From NCBI RefSeq assembly GCF_900115005.1, contig NZ_FOUY01000030.1, forward strand, positions 1 to 64,000: a stretch of DNA of 64,000 bases, given 5' to 3'. Made by a program: the position numbers and the translations under genes. This document shows positions 48,194-56,435 of this stretch, piece by piece (within the stretch, counting starts at the first letter, position 1; each line of letters begins with the position of its first letter). The notes below the pieces were generated by a model. It saw nothing but the letters and a program-made list of their open reading frames with translations, did not search any database and was not told the DNA's origin. The DNA comes from Pseudonocardia ammonioxydans (GTDB lineage Bacteria; Actinomycetota; Actinomycetes; Mycobacteriales; Pseudonocardiaceae).

Positions 48194-49009
48194 TCACTGC
48201 CCGCTCAGCCGTTCGACGACCGGGGCCAGGGTCTCGGCGAAGTTCTCGGCGACCGCGAAGTAGCTGATCCCGAACTCGTCGCGGCGACGACACAGCTCCG
48301 CGGCCATCTGCGCGGGCGTCCCGCGCAGGCGAGCGAGGGTGTCCGGTTCGTCCATCGTCGCTGCGGCGTCCGGCCCCGCCCAGCGCAGAGCATCCGGTGG
48401 GATCTCGTCCCCGACGACGAACAGGTTCATCCCGACCTCCGGTTCCCGGCCGGCCGATCGCAGGTCGGCGGTCATCCGGGCGGCCTCGGAGCGACCGGCC
48501 GTCGGGCGGGCGGCCAGGAACACCGTGTCGGCGTCTGCGGCCGCGACGGCGAGCGCCCGAGGTCCGGACGCCGCCATGACGACCGGGGTCGCCGGCCCGT
48601 CGCCGTCGCGCTCGCGCAGCGCGGCGATCGCCGCCCGGATCCCGGCCAGCCGGTCGGCTGCGGTGCCCCACGGCATGCCGAGCGCCGCCGCCTCAGCACG
48701 GGCGTCCGGGCGCCCGGTCCCGATACCCAGCTCGAACCGCCCACCGGTGAGCACGGCGAGCGAGTGCGCCTCCCACGCCGTGGTCTGCGGCGACCGCAGC
48801 GGTCCGGCCAGGACGAACGGGCAGACCCGCAGATCCGGAACGGCGGTGGCGGCGACGGCCAGCGCATGCAGCGGTGCGTGGGTGTGCAGGTTGTCCGGGG
48901 TCAGCAGGGTCGAGTAGCCGAGCTCGGTCACCCGTCGCGCCCGGGCGGTCCAGGCGTCCCCGGGACCGTGGGCCGCCGCGACCACGCCGAACCGGAACGG
49001 CCGGCTCAC
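48194..49009 (-). CDS. LLM-class (F420/FMN-dependent) oxidoreductase
   Basis: A 271-residue luciferase-like TIM-barrel protein: FGVVAAAHGPGDAWTARARRVTELGYSTLLTPDN, LTGGRFELGIGTGRPDARAEAAALG, TPVVMAASGPRALAVAA (fragments listed separately). Actinobacterial members usually use F420 or FMN. GTG 49009 overlaps the upstream membrane protein stop (GTGA), so the two are translationally coupled. A MarR regulator is divergent from the pair. Substrate unknown. Confidence 0.88.
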   Translation of the reverse strand: MSRPFRFGVVAAAHGPGDAWTARARRVTELGYSTLLTPDNLHTHAPLHALAVAATAVPDLRVCPFVLAGPLRSPQTTAWEAHSLAVLTGGRFELGIGTGRPDARAEAAALGMPWGTAADRLAGIRAAIAALRERDGDGPATPVVMAASGPRALAVAAADADTVFLAARPTAGRSEAARMTADLRSAGREPEVGMNLFVVGDEIPPDALRWAGPDAAATMDEPDTLARLRGTPAQMAAELCRRRDEFGISYFAVAENFAETLAPVVERLSGQ

Positions 49010-49671
49010 CGGTCCACCCGCGCGTCCCGGCCCGTCGGCAGGGCGACGGCGAAGGCCAGCAGCGTCAGCAGGCCGCCGAAACGCCCGACCGGGATCAGCG
49101 GGTACAGCAGGTCGGTGGCCAGGGCGAACGTGCTGAGCAGGGCCAGGACGCCGATCACGAGCCCGGCGACCGCGAGCCACCGGGGGACCAGCCGCCCGAC
49201 CAGCGCGGGCACGGAGATCCCCAGGACCAGGAGCCCGAGCGGTGCCACGAACCCGACACCACCGGCGCCGAACCAGACCCACGCCAGCATCCGGGCCAGC
49301 CCGGCGTCACCGAGTGGTGCGGTCTGCGCGGCCGTCCAGGAGGCGAGGGCGCTGACCGACAGCGCCGTCCCGGCAAGGACCGCGCCGGCGAATCCCATCA
49401 GCGGCCCCGGCGCGCCGATCCCGAGCAGCTCGATCCGGCGGACGGCCGTGGCCGCGTACACGACGAGTGGGAACGCCGACCCGAACAGCAACGCGGCGCC
49501 GATCCCGAGGGCGAGCGGATGGGCGAGGTCGTAGGCGAGCACCGCGGCCGGCGCGGTGTCCGGGCGCGGTCCGGCCCGGCCAAGGACCGCGCCGGCGACG
49601 GTGAGCAGGGCGAATGCGGCGGCGGGGACCACCAGCGGCGGCCCGCCCCGGACGTCGACGGTGACAGACAT
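49006..49671 (-). CDS. Six-helix membrane protein (DUF4386-like)
   Basis: A 221-residue membrane protein with about six hydrophobic segments (LVVPAAAFALLTVAGAVLG, LALGIGAALLFGSAFPLVVY, VGFVAPLGLLVLGISVPALVG, WLAVAGLVIGVLALLSTFALA). The pattern resembles DUF4386-type proteins; no catalytic residues stand out. ATG 49671 follows GAGGAGGG. Coupled to the LLM oxidoreductase and divergent from MarR, so probably induced when MarR releases the shared promoter. Confidence 0.75.
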   Translation of the reverse strand: MSVTVDVRGGPPLVVPAAAFALLTVAGAVLGRAGPRPDTAPAAVLAYDLAHPLALGIGAALLFGSAFPLVVYAATAVRRIELLGIGAPGPLMGFAGAVLAGTALSVSALASWTAAQTAPLGDAGLARMLAWVWFGAGGVGFVAPLGLLVLGISVPALVGRLVPRWLAVAGLVIGVLALLSTFALATDLLYPLIPVGRFGGLLTLLAFAVALPTGRDARVDR

Positions 49672-49679
49672 CGTGCCCT

Positions 49680-49742
49680 CCTCAATTCATTACAAAACTG
49701 AACGATTATCTGTGTACACCGTTTGTCAAGTGATACGGTTCC
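49680..49742. promoter_or_regulatory. AT-rich divergent MarR promoter region
   Basis: This is clearly less GC-rich than the flanking genes. It holds the palindrome GTGTACAC (49712-49719), TTGACA on the minus strand (49730-49725), TGTAAT on the minus strand (49694-49689) and TACGGT (49734-49739), a -10 box 6 nt before GTG 49746. Probable MarR operator region. Confidence 0.6.
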
Positions 49743-49745
49743 GTG

Positions 49746-50207
49746 GTGATCTCGACTTCGCGGGGCGGATCCGCGTTCCTGCTGGCCCAGCTCGGTGCGC
49801 ACGCTGCGACCCGGTTCGGGGAGCGGGTCGCCGAGCTCGACCTGACCCTGCCGCAGACCGGGCTGCTGCGTGCCGTCGCGACGGAGCCAGGGCGCTCGCA
49901 GCAGGCGCTCGCCGGGCGTCTCGGGATGCCCGCCAGCAGGTTGGTCGCCCTGGTCGACGGACTGGCCGAGCGGGGACTGCTGGAACGACGCCGCAATCCC
50001 GACGACCGCAGGTTGCACGCCCTGCACCTCACGGCGACGGGGGAGGAGATGTACGGCCGGATCGCGGAGGCGGCCCGGGCGCACGAGAACGACCTGCTGG
50101 AGGGACTCGACGACGCCGAGCGAGGGGTCCTGCAGTCGTTGCTCGGTCGGATCGCGGAGCGGCAGGGGATGACGCCGGGGGTACATCCTGGCTACAAGCG
50201 GGCCTGA
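49746..50207 (+). CDS. MarR-family regulator
   Basis: A 153-residue winged-helix repressor: LTLPQTGLLRAVATEPGRSQQALAGRLGMPASRLVALVD (core read in parts), wing RRNPDDRRLHALHLTATGEE. GTG 49746 is preferred over 49743 because TACGGT ends 6 nt upstream. Divergent from the membrane protein/LLM oxidoreductase pair across an AT-rich region; likely represses them and itself. Confidence 0.9.
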   Translation: MISTSRGGSAFLLAQLGAHAATRFGERVAELDLTLPQTGLLRAVATEPGRSQQALAGRLGMPASRLVALVDGLAERGLLERRRNPDDRRLHALHLTATGEEMYGRIAEAARAHENDLLEGLDDAERGVLQSLLGRIAERQGMTPGVHPGYKRA

Positions 50208-50505
50208 GGGTCTCGGGAGCCAGCGGGGGACGCCGCGTTCGAGCTGCCCTGGCTGTCAGTCTTCGCGCCGGGAGTTCCGGTTCGGCTCCGGGGCTCGGTT
50301 CGCAGCGGGGTCGTGGTCACCGGCCGGCTCCCGTTCCTATGCCCGGCGGCCCGCTGGGCGCGTCTTCCGGGTCGCGGTGTCGTTGTTGTTCGCGCTGCCG
50401 TACCTGCTCAGGGTTGCGGCCGAACGGGTGATTTCACGCTCGTCGGGCGCACTGAAGTGTCTTTCGGTCGCTCCTGGCCGGTCGGGGCACCGACATTGTC
50501 GGGGG
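50208..50505. other. Gene-free stretch before the HNH gene
   Basis: About 300 bases with no convincing gene or RNA. The last part carries CCGACA (50490-50495), a candidate -35 box for the HNH gene. Confidence 0.4.
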
Positions 50506-50521
50506 TCGAGCGTATGTTCGA
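50506..50521 (+). promoter_or_regulatory. SOS-box-like LexA site overlapping a leaderless -10
   Basis: TCGAGC-GTAT-GTTCGA matches the actinobacterial LexA consensus TCGAAC-N4-GTTCGA with one mismatch. TATGTT (50513-50518) within it is a -10 box 6 nt before ATG 50525, with CCGACA 17 bp upstream. LexA binding here would block transcription. Confidence 0.65.
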
Positions 50522-50524
50522 ACT

Positions 50525-53074
50525 ATGGAGTTGGGGCAGGCGATCCCGGAGGGGCTGGCGGCGATGCCGCCGGGCCCCGGCCTGGGCGCTGTCCTGGCCG
50601 GGATCGATCTGGCGCGGGTGTGCAACGACGACATCGACGAGGTGATGCTCGCCCACTCCCGGCAGCTGTCGCATCAGCAGGCGCACATGTTCGCCGCGAT
50701 CTCCGAGGTCGTGCACCGCCGCCCCTTCGCCGGGAATATGGAGATCCGCCGCGGGGCGCTCCCCGACCAGTACGGGTCGGATGAGATCCGGTTCGCGCTG
50801 GCGTGGAACCGTCGTGCTGCCGAGTACGAGATGGGCCTCGCGGTCACCCTGGTGTCTGATCTTCCGCAGGTGCAGGCCTCCCTGTGTCAGGGCCGGATCG
50901 ATCGGACGAAGGCGCGGGTGTTCGCCCAGCACCTCGCCGACCTCCCGGAGGCGCAGCGCGCCGCGATCTGTGAGGCCGTGTTGCCGCAGGCACCGAAGTT
51001 GACGACCGGGCAGATCGGGGAGCGGATCAAGCGGCTGATCCTGGAACTCGATCCGGCCTACTACGAGCGGCGTTACCGCAAGGCGATCCGGGATCGGCTG
51101 GTGGTGGCGTATCTGACCGAGACCGGCACCGCCGTCATCTCCGCCGAGGGCTTGCCTGCTGAGGAGGCGGCCGCCGCGTGGGAACGCCTCGACGCGCTGG
51201 CGAAGGCGGCCCGACGGGACGGGCATCCGGGATCGATCGACCAGATCCGCGCCGACCTCGTCCTCGGTCTGCTCGACGGGTCGCTGCACGGCCTGGATCG
51301 GGCGGGGATCCTGCGGGCGTTGATGGCGCGTTTCGCCGGGCACGCCGACGGGCCCACTGCGGGCAGCGAGGTCGACAAGCCCGCGGCCGGTAGCCCGGCC
51401 GCCGGCAGCGCCGCCGCCGACAGCGCCACCCCCTGCGGCACCGGCTCCGGCAGTCCCGCCGCCGACAGCGCCGCCCCCGGCGGCTCCACAACCGACCGCC
51501 CGGCGCCCGGCGCTCCCGAGCCCGATGCACCTGCCCCGGCTACACCGACGCCGGACGGACCCGCGCCCGGCGGCCCCGACACAGGTGGGCTCACACCGAA
51601 CGGCTCGGCGTGCGACAGCGCCGCTACCGGTGCACCCGCCACCCGCGACTCGGATGCCCCCGCCCCGGGCGACTCCGGCACGCACAGCCCCGTTGCTGAC
51701 GGTGTCGAGCCCGCCACGCCGAACGCGGATGCCCCTGACTCGGGTGGCCCCGGATCCGGTGAGCCCGGCGCAGGCAGCCCCGATACCGGTGGCCCGGGAC
51801 CCGGCGGCCGCGGACCCGAAACTTCCGGCTCCGATGGCTCCGGCGCGAACTCGGGCTCGAGCGGCGCCGGCTCCGAGTCGAACCCGGACTCGGCCCGGGA
51901 CTCCGACTCGGACTCGGACTCGGACTCGGAGGATCCTGACTCCGATGACCAGGGACCGGGCGGCCCCGGACCCGGCGGCCCCGGACCGGGACCGGGACCG
52001 GGACCGGGCCCCTCCGGCCCCAGGCTCGGCGGCCCGAACGGCGGTGGCGCACCCACACCACCCCCGGGACCCGACCCCGCAACACCGATCACCGTCCCGC
52101 CACCACGCAGCAACCGCGCCGGGGCCGGGAAGACCGCCGGTGTCGGGAGGCCCGCTGGTGTCGGGACCGAGGTCCGCGTCCCCTTGAGCACCCTGCTCGG
52201 CCTCGACCAGCGCGCCGGCGAACTCCCCGGCTGGGGACCGGTCCCCGCCAGCGCCGCGCGACGCCTCGTCGCCCGCCAGCACCGCGCCCAATGGCGCTGG
52301 GTCGTCGTCGACGACCACGGTCACCTGCTCGCCGAAGGCATCACCCGACACCGCCCCGTCCCGCGCAACCGCAACGGGCCACCCGGCGGGATCGTCGAAC
52401 TCCACATCCCGAAAGATCAACTCGCTACCCTGGCTGCCGAGGCCGCCGAGCACGGCGGGTGGGCGAAAGTGATCACCGACATCGCCGAGCAGTACCGGCA
52501 CCACACCGCACAGAACGACCCCGACGCCGCCCTCGACAACCGCCCCGATGCCCGGTTCCCGCACGCGGCGCTGCGTCGCCATACCGAGGTGCGTGATCGC
52601 ACCTGTGTCGGACCGGGCTGCCGGACGTCGTCGCGGCGCTGCGACCAGGACCACACGATCGACCACCACCACGGCGGCCCGACCGTGCGGGCCGGGTTGG
52701 GGCCGCTGTGCCGCCACGACCACCTGTTGAAGACCGAGGGCCACTGGCGCCTCGAACAGCCGGAGCCGGGGCGGTTCGTCTGGACCAGCCCGTTGAAGCG
52801 CCGGTACCGGGTCGAGCCGGAGCCGATCCTGCCGCCACCGATCACACCGGTGCCACGCGCGGACGACCCGCGCTTCGACGAGCCTGCACCGGGGCCGGTC
52901 TACGCCGAGGGCGAACAGCCCGACCTGCACCCTCCGGACCGCGGCCCGCCCGAACGCGACGACGCACTGCCCTCCGAAGGCACACGCCGCAACGGTGTGC
53001 TGAAGAAGAACGGTGTGCCGGACACCGAGGCCGCGGCCGGTAACGGCCTGGATGAGGACCCGCCTCCGTTCTGA
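50525..53074 (+). CDS. DUF222 / HNH endonuclease-domain protein (13E12-repeat-like)
   Basis: An 849-residue protein. Residues about 1-275 are a DUF222 helical domain (LAWNRRAAEYEMGLAVTLVSDLPQVQASL in sense, ERIKRLILELDPAYYERRYRKAIRD); about 280-550 is a low-complexity Pro/Gly/Ala/Asp tract with a run of DSDSDSDSD; residues about 560-750 resume the family and end in an HNH zinc-nuclease motif (RTCVGPGCRTSSRRCDQDHTIDH ... GPLCRHDHLLK). Family members in mycobacteria are called 13E12 repeats and some are DNA-damage induced. The insert makes this protein much longer than the usual 400-550 residues. ATG 50525 lies 3 nt after the SOS-like box. Confidence 0.88.
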   Translation: MELGQAIPEGLAAMPPGPGLGAVLAGIDLARVCNDDIDEVMLAHSRQLSHQQAHMFAAISEVVHRRPFAGNMEIRRGALPDQYGSDEIRFALAWNRRAAEYEMGLAVTLVSDLPQVQASLCQGRIDRTKARVFAQHLADLPEAQRAAICEAVLPQAPKLTTGQIGERIKRLILELDPAYYERRYRKAIRDRLVVAYLTETGTAVISAEGLPAEEAAAAWERLDALAKAARRDGHPGSIDQIRADLVLGLLDGSLHGLDRAGILRALMARFAGHADGPTAGSEVDKPAAGSPAAGSAAADSATPCGTGSGSPAADSAAPGGSTTDRPAPGAPEPDAPAPATPTPDGPAPGGPDTGGLTPNGSACDSAATGAPATRDSDAPAPGDSGTHSPVADGVEPATPNADAPDSGGPGSGEPGAGSPDTGGPGPGGRGPETSGSDGSGANSGSSGAGSESNPDSARDSDSDSDSDSEDPDSDDQGPGGPGPGGPGPGPGPGPGPSGPRLGGPNGGGAPTPPPGPDPATPITVPPPRSNRAGAGKTAGVGRPAGVGTEVRVPLSTLLGLDQRAGELPGWGPVPASAARRLVARQHRAQWRWVVVDDHGHLLAEGITRHRPVPRNRNGPPGGIVELHIPKDQLATLAAEAAEHGGWAKVITDIAEQYRHHTAQNDPDAALDNRPDARFPHAALRRHTEVRDRTCVGPGCRTSSRRCDQDHTIDHHHGGPTVRAGLGPLCRHDHLLKTEGHWRLEQPEPGRFVWTSPLKRRYRVEPEPILPPPITPVPRADDPRFDEPAPGPVYAEGEQPDLHPPDRGPPERDDALPSEGTRRNGVLKKNGVPDTEAAAGNGLDEDPPPF
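51360..52160 (+). repeat. Low-complexity insert in the HNH gene
   Basis: About 800 bases encoding Ala/Pro/Gly/Asp-rich sequence, including a GACTCG run (about 51900-51935, DSDSDSDSD) and GGACCGGGACCG repeats (51980-52010, PGPGPGPGPG). Probably expanded by slippage. Confidence 0.75.
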
Positions 53075-53390
53075 CCCCGACGAACTGCGGCCCCGTCACC
53101 GACGGCCCGGTCGCGTACCGCGACGGCGACCCGGGCTGGCCTCCGAGGTGTGTCCCGGGGCCAGTTCGGAACGCTTAGGAACGAGAGGGGCTGCCCGGCT
53201 GTGCTCCCCGGCAGGAGTAGTGATCAACGGTGCGTGCCGGTCCCGTGCGGGAGAGCACCCCGCGGCAGGAGGCCCGCCGCCGAGCCGACGCCCGCCGAGG
53301 TGAGCCTCATCGACACCGGCGACGACCCCGCGTCCGCGGTCGGACCCGGACGAGGTTCCGGCCGCCCCGATGTCGGCACGTCCACACTGG
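53075..53390. other. Gene-free stretch between HNH gene and nagA
   Basis: About 316 bases between convergent genes. No gene, tRNA or clear hairpin terminator recognised. Confidence 0.4.
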
Positions 53391-54536
53391 TCAACCGGAT
53401 GCCGGGCCGCCGGGAGGTACGACGACCCCGGCGCGCAGGACGGTCTCGATCCCGAGGTCGGCGTCGAGCAGCACCACATCGGCTCGGGAGCCGGGCTGCA
53501 GCCGGCCGATGTCCTCCCGGCCCAGCAGCGCCGCCGGGGTCGTCGAGGTCCAGGCCACGGCCCGGTCGAGCGCCTCCGGACGCGAGCCCGGGTGGGCGGC
53601 GATCACGTTGCGGAACAGGACGTCGGCCGTGGCGGTGGACCCGGCGATCGTCCCGTCGGGCAGCCGGGCGACACCGTCGGTCACCTGCACATCGAGATCA
53701 CCGAGCCGGTAGCCGCCGTCCGGCATCCCGGCCGCCGCCATCGCATCGGTGACCGCCGCGACCCGGTCCGCCGCGGCCCGGCCGACGATGTCCCACAGCG
53801 CCGGGTGCACGTGCACGCCGTCGGTGATCAGCTCGACGACGGTCCGCGGGTCCGCGAGCAGCGCCGCGACCGGGCCGGGGTCGCGGTGGTGCACCGGGCC
53901 CATCGCGTTGAACAGGTGGGTGCCTGCGCGGGCGCCGGCGTCGAGCGCGCGGCGGGTGAGGTCGTACCCGGCAGCGGTGTGGCCGACCGCGGCGACCGCG
54001 CCGGACGCGGCGACCCGGCTGATCGCGTCGAGCCCGCCCGGCAGTTCCGGCGCGAGCGTCACCATGGCGATCGTCCCGGTCCGGAGCAGCGGGTCGATCT
54101 CGGCCGGGTCCGGATCGCGGAGCAGCCCGGGGTCGTGGGCGCCGCACCGCGACGCGGCCAGCCACGGCCCCTCCAGATGCACCCCGGCGACCACCCCGTC
54201 GTCGACCAGCGGACCCAGCGCCCGCACTGCGCCGGCCAGGTCGTCCGGCGAGCGGGTGACCAGGGAGGCGAGCACCGTCGTGCTGCCGTGTGCGGCGTGG
54301 AACGCGGCGGCCCGGGCCGAGGCGTCGGGGGCGGCGCCGAACGAGGCGCCGCCCCCGCCGTGACAGTGGACGTCCACGAACCCGGGCACGACGACGGCAG
54401 CCAGCCGGTCCGGCTCGCGCGGCGGGTTCCCGGTGCCGGTGCCGGTGACCCGGCCGCCGGCGAACTCGACCCAGCCCGGCCCGGCCGGTGTGCCGGTGCC
54501 GGTCACGACGAGGTCGGCGGCGACCAGCCCGTTCAC
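53391..54536 (-). CDS. nagA: N-acetylglucosamine-6-phosphate deacetylase
   Basis: A 381-residue amidohydrolase that converts GlcNAc-6-P to GlcN-6-P and acetate. Metal and catalytic motifs: PGFVDVHCHGGGGASF, GVHLEGPWLAASRCGAHD, VGHTAAGYD, GTHLFNAMGPVHHRDPG, and the catalytic Asp in AVTDAMAAAGMPDG. Length is normal. GTG 54536 overlaps the SIS gene stop (GTGA), so it is co-translated with the probable deaminase that uses its product. Confidence 0.95.
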   Translation of the reverse strand: MNGLVAADLVVTGTGTPAGPGWVEFAGGRVTGTGTGNPPREPDRLAAVVVPGFVDVHCHGGGGASFGAAPDASARAAAFHAAHGSTTVLASLVTRSPDDLAGAVRALGPLVDDGVVAGVHLEGPWLAASRCGAHDPGLLRDPDPAEIDPLLRTGTIAMVTLAPELPGGLDAISRVAASGAVAAVGHTAAGYDLTRRALDAGARAGTHLFNAMGPVHHRDPGPVAALLADPRTVVELITDGVHVHPALWDIVGRAAADRVAAVTDAMAAAGMPDGGYRLGDLDVQVTDGVARLPDGTIAGSTATADVLFRNVIAAHPGSRPEALDRAVAWTSTTPAALLGREDIGRLQPGSRADVVLLDADLGIETVLRAGVVVPPGGPASG

Positions 54537-55570
54537 AGCGTCTCCGTGATCTTGTGCAGCCCCCGCGGCGCGTCCGGGTCGATGCTGCGGGCCACCGCCA
54601 TCTCCCGGGCCAGCAGCTGCAGCGGAAGGATCTCCAGCAGCGGTCCGAACTCCTCGGCGGGGGCCGCCGGGAGCGTGATCCCCGGGCCGTCACCCCCGAT
54701 CTGCAGGACGTCGGCGTGCCGGGCGGCGAGCGCGTCCAGTACCGGCGCCATCGCCGCGCCGCCGGCGCCGGGGGAGACCACCGCGAGCACCGGCACGAGC
54801 GCGTCGACCAGCGCGAGTGGCCCGTGCAGCAGGTCCGCCCCGGAGAACGACTGGGCCGAGACGTACGCGGTCTCCATCAGCTTCAACGCGGCCTCGCGGG
54901 CCGTCGGGTACGAGTAGCCCCGTCCCGTGGTGACCATCCGCTGGGCGAACCGGTAGCGCGTGGCGAGCTCGGTGACCGCGTCCGCGCCGGCGAGCACCTC
55001 GGCCCCCAGGCCGGGCAGCGCCCGGGCCGGGGCGGGGTCGTCACCCGGCACCGCCGTGATCAGCAGGTACAGCGCCAGGAGCTGAGCGGTGTAGGTCTTG
55101 GTCGCGGCCACCGACCGCTCCGGCCCGGCGAGGACGTCGACGTGCGCGTCCGCAGCGCCGGCCAGCGGGGAGCCGGCGTCGTTGGTGACCGCGATCGTCA
55201 GCGCGCCCTGCGAGCCGGCGACCTCGACGCAGCGCCGCAGGTCCGGGGACCCACCTGACTGGCTGACCGCGACCAGCACCACGTCCCGCAGGTCCGGGCG
55301 CGCGGCGTACGCCGTGACCGTCGAGGGCGACACCGTGCCGACCGGCACGCCGAGCCGGATCTCGGTCAGGTACTTGGCGTACAGCGCGGCGTGGCTGCTG
55401 GACCCGCGCGCGGCGAACAGCACGAACCGTGGCCGGCGGGCGCGGACCAGCGCCGCGGCACGGTCCACACCGGACCCTCCGTCGGGGCCGGTGGCGGCCA
55501 GCAGCGCGTCCCAGACCGCGGGTTGCTCGGCGATCTCGGCGGCCATCAGGCAGCCGGGGCTGTCGGACAC
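54533..55570 (-). CDS. SIS-domain sugar-phosphate aminotransferase/deaminase-like protein
   Basis: A 345-residue double-SIS protein (GlmS isomerase half / AgaS / NagB-II type). SIS 1: RFVLFAARGSSSHAALYAKYL, VLVAVSQSGGSPDLRRCVEVA; SIS 2: MVTTGRGYSYPTAREAALKLMETAYVSAQSFSGADLLHGPLALVD (in part). There is no glutaminase domain, so deamination of GlcN-6-P to fructose-6-P is the likely role in this pathway. GTG 55570 follows GGAGTCCT. Coupled to nagA and divergent from GntR. Confidence 0.88.
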   Translation of the reverse strand: MSDSPGCLMAAEIAEQPAVWDALLAATGPDGGSGVDRAAALVRARRPRFVLFAARGSSSHAALYAKYLTEIRLGVPVGTVSPSTVTAYAARPDLRDVVLVAVSQSGGSPDLRRCVEVAGSQGALTIAVTNDAGSPLAGAADAHVDVLAGPERSVAATKTYTAQLLALYLLITAVPGDDPAPARALPGLGAEVLAGADAVTELATRYRFAQRMVTTGRGYSYPTAREAALKLMETAYVSAQSFSGADLLHGPLALVDALVPVLAVVSPGAGGAAMAPVLDALAARHADVLQIGGDGPGITLPAAPAEEFGPLLEILPLQLLAREMAVARSIDPDAPRGLHKITETL

Positions 55571-55645
55571 AGGACTCCTCGCGGTCGGACGGCCGTCGTC
55601 GGGCGGGCACCGCAGGTGGACCGGACCAGTCGGTGCGTCCGGCAG

Positions 55646-55704
55646 CGGACCAGTGGTCCGGCGCCACCCTTGCATTTCGCCGGGCAAAACTGTACCACTG
55701 GTCC
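55646..55704. promoter_or_regulatory. Probable GntR operators and promoter
   Basis: GGACCA-G-TGGTCC (55647-55659; extends one base each side) and the related TACCACTGGTCC (55693-55704) flank TTGCAT (55670-55675), a weak -35 box 17 bp before TACCAC. These lie between the divergent SIS and GntR genes. ACTGGTC-type half-sites resemble those of DasR/NagR-family regulators. Confidence 0.6.
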
Positions 55705-55721
55705 ATCTTTTGGGAGGGACG

Positions 55722-56435
55722 ATGAAGTACCGGCGGCTGCACGACGAGCTGCGCGAGCGGGTGGACGCGATGGCGGCGGGTGAGCCCCTGCCGCCCGAGC
55801 GCGAGCTCGCCCGCGAGGTCGGCGTCTCGCGCACCACGCTGCGCCGGGCCGTCGACGAGCTGGTCGCGGCCGGTCGCCTGCGTCGCAGGCAGGGCGCGGG
55901 CGTGTTCGCCGTCGGGCCGCGGATCGCGCACGCGCTCACCGCCACGTCGTTCTCCGCCGACATGCGGGCCCGCGGCCTGGAGCCGGCCACCCGGATCGTG
56001 GAGTTCGAGAGTGGTCCGGCCGGTCCCCGGCTGGGGCGCAGGCTGGAGGTCTCGCCGGACGCGACCGTCGTCCGGGCGCTGCGCCTGCGCCTCGCCGATG
56101 CCGAGCCGATGGCCCTGGAGACCCTGCACGTCCCGGCCGACCTCGTGCCCGGGCTGGACGAGGAGGCGCTGGCCGCGTCGTCGTACTACGAGTTGCTGGC
56201 CCGGCACGGCCACGCCGTGGCGGGCGGCCGGCAGTCCATCGAGCCGACCGTCACCGACGGGCCCGAGTCCACGCTGCTCGGGGTGCCGGTGCACAGCCCC
56301 GCGCTGCTGTTCGAACGGGTCACCCGGGACAGCGGCGGACGGGTGCTCGAGTTCGTCCGGGCGGTCTACCGCGGCGACCGCTACCGCATCGAGACCGAGA
56401 TCGCGCCGGTCGCGGTCCCGGCGGTGACGCCGTGA
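55722..56435 (+). CDS. GntR/HutC-family regulator of amino-sugar genes
   Basis: A 237-residue repressor: N-terminal winged helix (LPPERELAREVGVSRTTLRRAVDELVAAGRL in parts) and a C-terminal UTRA ligand domain (LRLRLADAEPMALETLHVPADLVPG, VRAVYRGDRYRIETEI). DasR and NagR, in the same subfamily, respond to glucosamine-6-P or GlcNAc-6-P. ATG 55722 follows GGGAGGG. Placed between nagA-SIS and the kinase/murQ genes, with GGACCA/TGGTCC sites upstream, so it probably controls both arms. Confidence 0.92.
   Translation: MKYRRLHDELRERVDAMAAGEPLPPERELAREVGVSRTTLRRAVDELVAAGRLRRRQGAGVFAVGPRIAHALTATSFSADMRARGLEPATRIVEFESGPAGPRLGRRLEVSPDATVVRALRLRLADAEPMALETLHVPADLVPGLDEEALAASSYYELLARHGHAVAGGRQSIEPTVTDGPESTLLGVPVHSPALLFERVTRDSGGRVLEFVRAVYRGDRYRIETEIAPVAVPAVTP

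Noticed and set aside
51360-52160. Mobile element insertion in the HNH gene
   Set aside because: The insert stays in frame and is low-complexity, with no transposase, terminal repeats or target duplication.
53150-53752. 200-residue plus-strand ORF overlapping the nagA end
   Set aside because: Most of it is antisense to nagA, and the unique part shows no domain.
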